The position numbers and the translations under genes were made by a program. Positions 1 through 5,762 of a DNA stretch of 11,473 nucleotides are shown in pieces. This DNA is from Muribaculaceae bacterium (GTDB taxonomy: Bacteria > Bacteroidota > Bacteroidia > Bacteroidales > Muribaculaceae). Location: positions 1 to 11,473 of the forward strand of contig JAEEVB010000060.1 in the NCBI GenBank assembly GCA_016287065.1, in the 5' to 3' direction. Under the pieces are notes generated by a model that was not told the DNA's origin, did no database searches, and saw nothing but the letters and a program-made list of their open reading frames with translations. The first letter of the stretch is position 1. Each line of letters opens with the position of its first letter.

Positions 1-2209
1 TGTCATGATAGTTAAGGTTGTAGAAGCGTTTCTTAATTTGCTTGTGCACATGGTTGAACATGGCCTCACGCTCGGCGATGCGGTCCAGATTCATCTCGGC
101 GCTGAAGGTGATGTTCGAGAGCTTGTCACCAGCCACCGTGAGCTTCTTCATGGTGTTGCTTCCCAAGATGAACATGTTCTTGCCTTCCTTATCCATCTCG
201 ATGTTGGCCCAGCGCGAGTCCATCTTGTTGATGAGCTGGGTGCTGTGCTTGCGCAAGTCGAGTTTCCACAGGTCATAGCCTTTCTCGAATGCCGAGAGAT
301 AGTAGAGGTTGCTGCCGTCCTTGCTGATCATGGCCGATGCAATGTCGCTGGAGTTGGGCGTGACGCGCACAATGCGATCCTCGATGCCGTCGAGTTCCAT
401 GACAATGTCCTTGGGCTTGTCGTCCTTTTTGGCATCTTTCTTATCGTCTTTCTTGGCATCTTTCTTGTCAGCCTCTTTTTTCTTGTCTTCTTCTTTCTTC
501 TGCTCTTTTTCAAGTTCTTGGAGCAGTTCGTAGTCCTCCTTGTTGAGCTGATACTTGTCATAGGCCTCTTGGTTGACAAAGGCGAGTATCACATCGTTCA
601 GCGAGCCCCACGATGCATGGCTGCGCATGCCGTAGCGGTTGCTGGTGAACATGATGGCATTGCCGTCGAGCACCCACTTGGGCGACTCGCTGATGTAGGC
701 GCTGCCGGTGATATTGGTGATCTTGCCACCCTTGGAACTCACGATACCTATGTCGGAATACGGGTCACGGGTGTTGCCAATGAACTCGAGGGCAAACCAC
801 TTGCCGTCGGGCGACCAGCTGTAGCCGAAACCGCCGTTGGTCTCATACCAGGTGCTGCCGTCGGTCACTTGACGCACATCCTTGCTCTTGAGGTCCATTA
901 CCTTAAGTTTGAAGCGGTCTTCAATGAAGGCGAGTTCCTTACCGTCGGGCGACACATCGGGGTAGGCACGTTCTACGGTAGTGGAGGGCAACAGAATCTC
1001 TTCCTTGACAATGGTAGCATTGGGGAAGTTGAGGTCTTCCTTGCGCTCGATGCTGGCTTTCACAAGTTGCCAGTTGCCGTTGCGCTCGCTGGCATAGTAG
1101 AGACTGCGGTTGTCTTTGCCCCAGCTTAAGCCTCTCTCCATTTGTGGAGTGTTAGAAATCTGTTTAGTGGTGTTGTATTCGACCGAGGTCACAAACACAT
1201 CGCCGCGGGCAATGAAAGCCACCTGCTTGCCGTCGGGCGAGACGGTAGCACTGGTAGCGCCGCGCGAGAGATTGAGCTTCGAGATTTGGTCAGAGTCATC
1301 ATGAATGAGGTTAATATTCACCTTTTTAGGCTTTCCGCCTTGAGCAAGCGTGTAAATCTCGCCATCGTAGGCAAAGCACAGGGTGCCGTTGCCAGCAATC
1401 GAGAGGAAGCGTACCGGATTGCCCTTGAAGGTGGTTACCTGCTTGGCCTGGGCAGGGTTGTCGATGGGGAATTGCCATACGTTGAACGAACCACCATTGC
1501 GCTCGCTCAAGATATAGGCGGTCTTTCCGTCGGCGCTGAGCACGGGGTTGCGGTCTTCACCGGCACGGTTGGTGAGGTTGGTGTGCTTGCCGGTGGCGAT
1601 GTCGTAGCGCCACACATCGCGGGTTACCGACGAAGTATGATGTTTGCGCCATGCATTCTCGTTGCCCTTGGCATCTTGATACAGGAAGAACTTGCCACCT
1701 GGGGCAAAGTGCACCATCTCGGCCGGTGTGGCCAGCACGCGTGTGGTGCGTCCGCCCTGCACGGGCACTTTGTAGAGTTCGGTCAAACCGCCCGAGGGGA
1801 AGAGTGCGCTCGAAGCGGGGTCCTGAATCGATGCCGAGAAATAAACGTATTTGCCATCGGGAGAGAAGGCCCAAGGCAATTCACGGGCAGAGTTGAAGGT
1901 GAGCTGCTTGGGTGTGCCGCCATTGGCGGGCATCACAAAGATGTCAAAGTTGCCCTTGCGGTCGCTGGCAAAAGCGATGTACTTGCCATCGGCCGACCAC
2001 ACGGCATTGGTCTCATGTGAGGGTTGCGTGGTGAGCTGCACGGCTTGACCGCCAGCTGCAGGCACCTTGTAGATGTCGCCTTTGTAGTTAAACACGATTT
2101 CGTTGCCGCTGGGCGAGATTTGAACATAGCGTAGCCACAGAGGTGTCTCAGCCCATGCCGTGGTAGCTAAAAGCGCTGCGAAAGCGCAACCTAAAAGTTT
2201 TTTTCTCAT
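1..2209 (-). CDS. Tricorn-like S41 family peptidase, N-terminal part (truncated by window edge)
   Basis: The reading frame runs open from an ATG at 2209-2207 to the left edge, giving 736 residues with no stop. The protein starts with a signal peptide (MRKKLLGCAFAALLATTAWA, probable cleavage before ETPLW), so it is exported to the periplasm or envelope. Next comes a beta-propeller region with repeated PD40/WD40-like motifs of the form SPDGKxxxF or SADGKxxxF (for example near residues 120, 325, 420 and 465). A very acidic and basic low-complexity insert follows at about residues 556-604. The visible end, around RFYNLNYHD, resembles the start of the tricorn C1 region, where the family has FYDPxxHGxDW. 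Known tricorn homologues continue with a PDZ domain and the S41 catalytic domain. Those would lie left of the window, so the catalytic Ser cannot be checked. By family, the role is probably degradation of peptides or misfolded proteins in the envelope. It is transcribed divergently from the LRR genes. Confidence 0.9.
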   Translation of the reverse strand, partial: MRKKLLGCAFAALLATTAWAETPLWLRYVQISPSGNEIVFNYKGDIYKVPAAGGQAVQLTTQPSHETNAVWSADGKYIAFASDRKGNFDIFVMPANGGTPKQLTFNSARELPWAFSPDGKYVYFSASIQDPASSALFPSGGLTELYKVPVQGGRTTRVLATPAEMVHFAPGGKFFLYQDAKGNENAWRKHHTSSVTRDVWRYDIATGKHTNLTNRAGEDRNPVLSADGKTAYILSERNGGSFNVWQFPIDNPAQAKQVTTFKGNPVRFLSIAGNGTLCFAYDGEIYTLAQGGKPKKVNINLIHDDSDQISKLNLSRGATSATVSPDGKQVAFIARGDVFVTSVEYNTTKQISNTPQMERGLSWGKDNRSLYYASERNGNWQLVKASIERKEDLNFPNATIVKEEILLPSTTVERAYPDVSPDGKELAFIEDRFKLKVMDLKSKDVRQVTDGSTWYETNGGFGYSWSPDGKWFALEFIGNTRDPYSDIGIVSSKGGKITNITGSAYISESPKWVLDGNAIMFTSNRYGMRSHASWGSLNDVILAFVNQEAYDKYQLNKEDYELLQELEKEQKKEEDKKKEADKKDAKKDDKKDAKKDDKPKDIVMELDGIEDRIVRVTPNSSDIASAMISKDGSNLYYLSAFEKGYDLWKLDLRKHSTQLINKMDSRWANIEMDKEGKNMFILGSNTMKKLTVAGDKLSNITFSAEMNLDRIAEREAMFNHVHKQIKKRFYNLNYHD
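419..466 (-). repeat. Two 24-bp tandem units coding a Lys/Asp-rich linker
   Basis: Units 419-442 and 443-466 match at 21 of 24 bases by my count. On the minus strand they encode repeated DAKKDDKK-type octapeptides inside the charged insert of the tricorn-like peptidase. The repeat is in frame (8 codons), so gain or loss of a unit would only change linker length. The rest of the insert (to about 545) is Glu/Lys-rich and likely a flexible or helical spacer between propeller segments. Confidence 0.7.
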
Positions 2210-2273
2210 AATCTATTAGTGGTTATTAATGGTTTTGCGAATCGTATATTCTTGTAGTATCTGAAATATCTTA

Positions 2274-2281
2274 CAAACTTA
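2274..2281 (-). promoter_or_regulatory. Candidate Bacteroidetes -7 element for the tricorn-like gene
   Basis: Read on the minus strand the sequence is TAAGTTTG, an exact match to the Bacteroidetes -7 consensus TAnnTTTG. It would place the transcript start roughly 55-60 bases ahead of the ATG at 2209. I see no good TTTG at the usual -33 distance, only a TTTC-like match (GAAA on the plus strand at 2305-2308, spacing about 23), so the call is tentative. Confidence 0.45.
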
Positions 2282-2353
2282 CATAAAAAAAATGATAAAA
2301 CCGAGAAAGTTGTAAAAAATGAGATTTTGTTTCATTTACTCAAGATAATATTG

Positions 2354-2361
2354 TAACTTTG
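2354..2361 (+). promoter_or_regulatory. Candidate Bacteroidetes -7 element for the LRR-dockerin-hydrolase pair
   Basis: TAACTTTG matches the TAnnTTTG consensus of the Bacteroidetes housekeeping sigma factor. Upstream, a TTTG at 2326-2329 (spacing 24) or TTTC at 2330-2333 (spacing 20) could be the -33 element. Neither is ideal in both sequence and spacing. Transcription would start near 2367, leaving a short AT-rich leader of about 36 bases before the ATG at 2403. No clear Shine-Dalgarno sequence is seen, which is usual for this phylum. Confidence 0.55.
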
Positions 2362-2402
2362 TTGGTTAATAGATTTTGATGGATATATAATTTAGATTGC
2401 TC

Positions 2403-5400
2403 ATGCAAAAACCACAACATAATGGGATGAGATGGCTCCTTGCAGTGATGATGTGCCTGCTGATGGGTGGAGTGGGTCTGTTCTCGCATGCAACCGGATA
2501 TGTGGCAGGCTCTGCTCCTCGCGGCGATACTACCGATACCACTCATAATGGTGATACGATAGTCATTCCTCCCGACACGACCGATAGCATCAAACCCGAC
2601 ACGATAGACACAATTATCTCGCCAGTTAGTGATATTCTGAACGACTCGCTACTGTTATATATTCCTGACAGCGGTACGTTTAAAATACCAGCCACCTTCA
2701 AAGTTACCGACGCTAAGTTGCACTATGCTCAGGTGGGCAATGACACCGTGGCTGCCATTGACCCTGCTGTTATAGGTTGGGTGATAATACCCGACACGGT
2801 GATTCTTGACAGTGTGCCCTATGCCGTTACAGGTATTGGGGCAAATGCTTTTAGAGGGTGTACAGGCATTACGATGCTGGATTTGCCTGATATTGTTGAG
2901 TATGTGGGCGATTATGCTTTTTATGCCGACACGTCGCTAATGCGCATCGTTGTAAATAAAGATAGCAGCTTGTTGCACAGTGTGGGCAAAGGTGCTTTTG
3001 CTGGCAGTGGTATTAGAGAAGCAGAGTTTGCTTCACTGCTTGAAGTGTTGAGCGACTCTGTTTTCGCTTCGTGTGACTCGTTAAGTCAAGTGGAATTTTG
3101 CGACAGTCTTGTGAGTATAGGGTCGCATTCTTTCTACCAGTGCCATTCACTCGATTCAATGGCGTTCCCCGATGGCTTGCGCCAAATAGGTGCCAGTGCT
3201 TTCCAAGGTTGTGATGCGCTTGCTGAAGTGCAGTTGCCTCCACTGTTGACCTTGCTTGCCGATTCAGTGTTTGCTCAGTGTACAAATCTGAGTTCCGTGA
3301 CTTTGAACGACAGTCTGCAGGTTATAGGGCATTCAAGTTTCAAAGATTGCCGCACATTATCAGCATTATCGTTCCCCGATAGCTTGCGCCAAATAGGTGT
3401 CAGTGCCTTCCAAGGTTGTGATGCGCTTGCTGAGGTGCAGCTGCCTCCATTGTTGACCTCGCTAGCCGATTCGGTGTTTGCTCAGTGTTCAAATCTGAGT
3501 TCAGTGACTTTGGACGATAGTCTGCAGTTGATAGGGCATTCAAGTTTCAAAGATTGCCGCACATTATCAGCATTATCGTTCCCCGATAGTTTGCTCCAAA
3601 TAGGTGCCAGTGCCTTCCAAGGTTGTGATGCGCTTGCTGAAGTGCAGTTACCTCCACTGTTGACCTCGCTAGCCGATTCGGTGTTTGCTCAGTGTGCAAA
3701 TTTGAGTTCAGTGACTTTGAACGATAGTCTGCAGGTGATAGGGCATTCAAGTTTCAAAGATTGCCGCACATTATCCACAGTAGTATTCCCCGATAGCCTA
3801 TGGCAGTTAGGGACTGAAGCCTTTGCTGGATGCGAGTCAATTACTTTTGTGGCATTCCCCGACAGCCTGCTGGAGGTGGGTGACTCGGCCTTCTCGGGTT
3901 GTTCGCAATTGGCGAATATTCAGTTTAATGTGAATTTGAACCAGTTGGGTGATGGCGCTTTTCAAGATTGCAACAAGCTGGATTCGGTGGTTCTGCCCGA
4001 TGGACTAACATCAATAGGATCTCGCGCATTTCAGCGTTGTACTGGTTTGCGAACCTTCGCTACCAACGACTCTTTGAGAGTAATGGGTGACAACGTGTTG
4101 GAAGGAGACACTAATCTATATTATGTGGATTTACGTCGGTCGCGTCAACTATCACCGCTGAGCGTGAGCCGAGACGAAGGGATGATGGGCGGTTTGCCAC
4201 TACGTGTACTCGTTTATTTGCCAAAGGGTTGCGACTCGTTGGGAATTAATATGATTAACACAGTTGCTAATATGGTTACCTATAGTAAAGGGCTGAATGT
4301 AAATGGCGTGAATCTAGACCTTAATAGTTGTCGCCAAGGCGCAGCGACCCACTTGCTGAACCAGTATTATGGGAGCGATATCTTTGGACAAATGATTGGT
4401 GAACAGCGTCATGACAATTTCCCTCTGCCCTATGAAGAACGCCCAATGCCAGTATTCAGCCTCCAGTTCAGTGTGAACGGACAATTATGTTTAACCAAAT
4501 ATGTGAACTACGGGAAAACTACGAGTCTTCCTAACTCAAGTGAGTTGGGCTATGTTGCTGGAGTAAAAGTGTTCACATATGTCGATGAAGATGGCGAAAA
4601 TCATGAATTCACTGACTCCACTGCAGTATATACCGATTTAGACATAAATGTGACACTTGCCTATGCACCCGGCGATGCTAACTATGACGGAGTGGTTAAT
4701 GTGCAAGACGTCACCGCTACAATCAATTATATCCTGGGCATTGTGCCAGATGTGTTCATTTTTGAAAACGCCGATATAAACAACGACGGAGAAATAAATG
4801 TGTTGGATGTCACGATGATCATTAACACAATATTGTATGGTGGTAATGATGGCTCATCAGACACTAAAACTCTCAAAGTACTATGCATTGGCAATAGCTA
4901 CACCTGCGATGCCTTCGCTTATGTTCCCTACATCATGCAAAACATTGCTCCAAAGGTGAAACTCACATTAGGACTGCTTACCAGGGGTTCTGCAACTTTG
5001 CAGAATCATTATGAAGAGCATTTTGATTCTTGTGGTAGATACCCCTTGTATTATAAGTTTAAAAATAAGGGTATTTGGCACAATTACTCGTCCATTACAA
5101 TTGACCAGGCTCTTGAGAATGAGACATGGGACATTGTGATGTTGCAGCAAGGTAGTACCGAATCGCGTGACTACGCGTTATATCAGCCTTATCTCGACAG
5201 CATTATTGTAAGTTTGAAGGAAAAGATGACAACACCTGTCACGATTGGCTGGATGCTGATACCTGCTTATCCTGATGGGCAGGAACTTCTAGAAGAGTCG
5301 TCCAGCGATGAAATGTTTAGAGATATAGCGGCCTGCACCGACAGCGTGATGACGCAAACAGGCATAGATTTCATGATACCTTGCGGCACTGCTATCCAGA

Positions 5401-5756
5401 ACGCTCGCACCACATCGCTCGACCAACTTGGCGACTTTGGCCATCTCAGCTATGAGGGCCGGCATCTGCAAGACGGTATCCCATGCTTGATTGAGGCTTA
5501 TACTGTAACCCAAGTGCTTCTCGACAAGTTGGGTGTACAATCGTTGATTGACGATGACTTTTTGAATGTGACCGATTCATGGATCATGGAGAATCATACA
5601 CCACAGGAGAATGGTTCAGCGGTAGGCATGACCCCCACCAATCGAGAGCTTGCCAAGTATTGTGCTAAGATGGCCATCAGGAGCCCTTATGAAATTACTG
5701 ATTGCTCGGGGTTCTTGGAATGGCTCAATGAAAAGAAACGAAATGAAAACAGATAA
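2403..5756 (+). CDS. Exported BspA-type LRR - dockerin - SGNH (DUF4886-like) hydrolase protein, copy 1
   Basis: This is a 1117-residue protein from the ATG at 2403; an in-frame TTG at 2397 is possible but needless. Residues 1-30 form a signal peptide ending in SHA. A Thr/Asp/Pro-rich linker covers about 40-75. BspA-like LRRs of 23 residues (pattern LxxIGxxAFxGCxxL) cover about 142-580, and an unassigned beta-rich spacer about 600-756. A type I dockerin at 757-811 has two complete calcium loops (D758/N760/D762/N766/D769 and D791/N793/D795/N799/D802). The SGNH-type hydrolase begins at about 824 with the nucleophile motif GNS (Ser832), G862, LQQGS (914-918) and EGRH (1018-1021). Glu1018 stands where the family's DxxH motif has Asp. 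DUF4886 is assigned from memory of its GNSF...LQQxS...DGxH pattern. The product is probably a surface or secreted carbohydrate esterase-like protein with an adhesive LRR arm; the substrate is unknown. There is no lipobox and no evident T9SS tail. It ends in tandem TAA stops 6 bp before its paralogue. Confidence 0.85.
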   Translation: MQKPQHNGMRWLLAVMMCLLMGGVGLFSHATGYVAGSAPRGDTTDTTHNGDTIVIPPDTTDSIKPDTIDTIISPVSDILNDSLLLYIPDSGTFKIPATFKVTDAKLHYAQVGNDTVAAIDPAVIGWVIIPDTVILDSVPYAVTGIGANAFRGCTGITMLDLPDIVEYVGDYAFYADTSLMRIVVNKDSSLLHSVGKGAFAGSGIREAEFASLLEVLSDSVFASCDSLSQVEFCDSLVSIGSHSFYQCHSLDSMAFPDGLRQIGASAFQGCDALAEVQLPPLLTLLADSVFAQCTNLSSVTLNDSLQVIGHSSFKDCRTLSALSFPDSLRQIGVSAFQGCDALAEVQLPPLLTSLADSVFAQCSNLSSVTLDDSLQLIGHSSFKDCRTLSALSFPDSLLQIGASAFQGCDALAEVQLPPLLTSLADSVFAQCANLSSVTLNDSLQVIGHSSFKDCRTLSTVVFPDSLWQLGTEAFAGCESITFVAFPDSLLEVGDSAFSGCSQLANIQFNVNLNQLGDGAFQDCNKLDSVVLPDGLTSIGSRAFQRCTGLRTFATNDSLRVMGDNVLEGDTNLYYVDLRRSRQLSPLSVSRDEGMMGGLPLRVLVYLPKGCDSLGINMINTVANMVTYSKGLNVNGVNLDLNSCRQGAATHLLNQYYGSDIFGQMIGEQRHDNFPLPYEERPMPVFSLQFSVNGQLCLTKYVNYGKTTSLPNSSELGYVAGVKVFTYVDEDGENHEFTDSTAVYTDLDINVTLAYAPGDANYDGVVNVQDVTATINYILGIVPDVFIFENADINNDGEINVLDVTMIINTILYGGNDGSSDTKTLKVLCIGNSYTCDAFAYVPYIMQNIAPKVKLTLGLLTRGSATLQNHYEEHFDSCGRYPLYYKFKNKGIWHNYSSITIDQALENETWDIVMLQQGSTESRDYALYQPYLDSIIVSLKEKMTTPVTIGWMLIPAYPDGQELLEESSSDEMFRDIAACTDSVMTQTGIDFMIPCGTAIQNARTTSLDQLGDFGHLSYEGRHLQDGIPCLIEAYTVTQVLLDKLGVQSLIDDDFLNVTDSWIMENHTPQENGSAVGMTPTNRELAKYCAKMAIRSPYEITDCSGFLEWLNEKKRNENR
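3165..3785 (+). repeat. Three tandem 207-bp in-frame repeats in the LRR region
   Basis: Units 3165-3371, 3372-3578 and 3579-3785 each encode 69 residues, which is three LRRs of 23 residues starting FPD, LPP and LND/LDD. Units 1 and 2 differ at about 15 of 207 bases by my count. Many of the differences are silent. A 59-base block (3324-3382) recurs exactly at 3531-3589, spanning the unit junctions. This indicates recent duplication, or homogenisation by recombination, of a three-LRR block. Neighbouring LRRs are much more diverged. Confidence 0.95.
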
Positions 5757-5762
5757 TAATTC

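Noticed and set aside
5..1129. Long plus-strand open frame of 374 codons
   Set aside because: It is antisense to the tricorn-like gene, whose frame gives a signal peptide and repeated SPDGK motifs. The plus-strand protein has Leu/Val/Phe low complexity arising from the complement of Lys/Glu codons.
800..2000. Recurring TTGCCGTCGGGCGA-like sequence, possibly a binding site or repeat element
   Set aside because: It is the complement of codons for the SPDGK motif of PD40/WD40-like repeats, spaced by propeller blades, so protein repeats explain it.
1142..2020. Second long plus-strand open frame of 292 codons
   Set aside because: It is also antisense to the tricorn-like coding region, with no recognisable domain and no promoter or start context.
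2397..2399. TTG as the start of LRR-dockerin copy 1
   Set aside because: An ATG lies two codons later at 2403 and gives a normal signal peptide. Nothing favours the TTG.
2210..2402. Sigma-54 (-24/-12) promoter elements, sought because rpoN is nearby
   Set aside because: I saw no TGGCAC-N5-TTGC-like match in this or the other intergenic gaps.
3013..3750. Minus-strand open frames with similar sequences in the LRR region
   Set aside because: They are antisense shadows that resemble each other only because the plus-strand DNA is tandemly repeated.
3165..3785. CRISPR array or minisatellite
   Set aside because: The unit is 207 bp, has no spacers and keeps the reading frame with a 23-residue LRR period.
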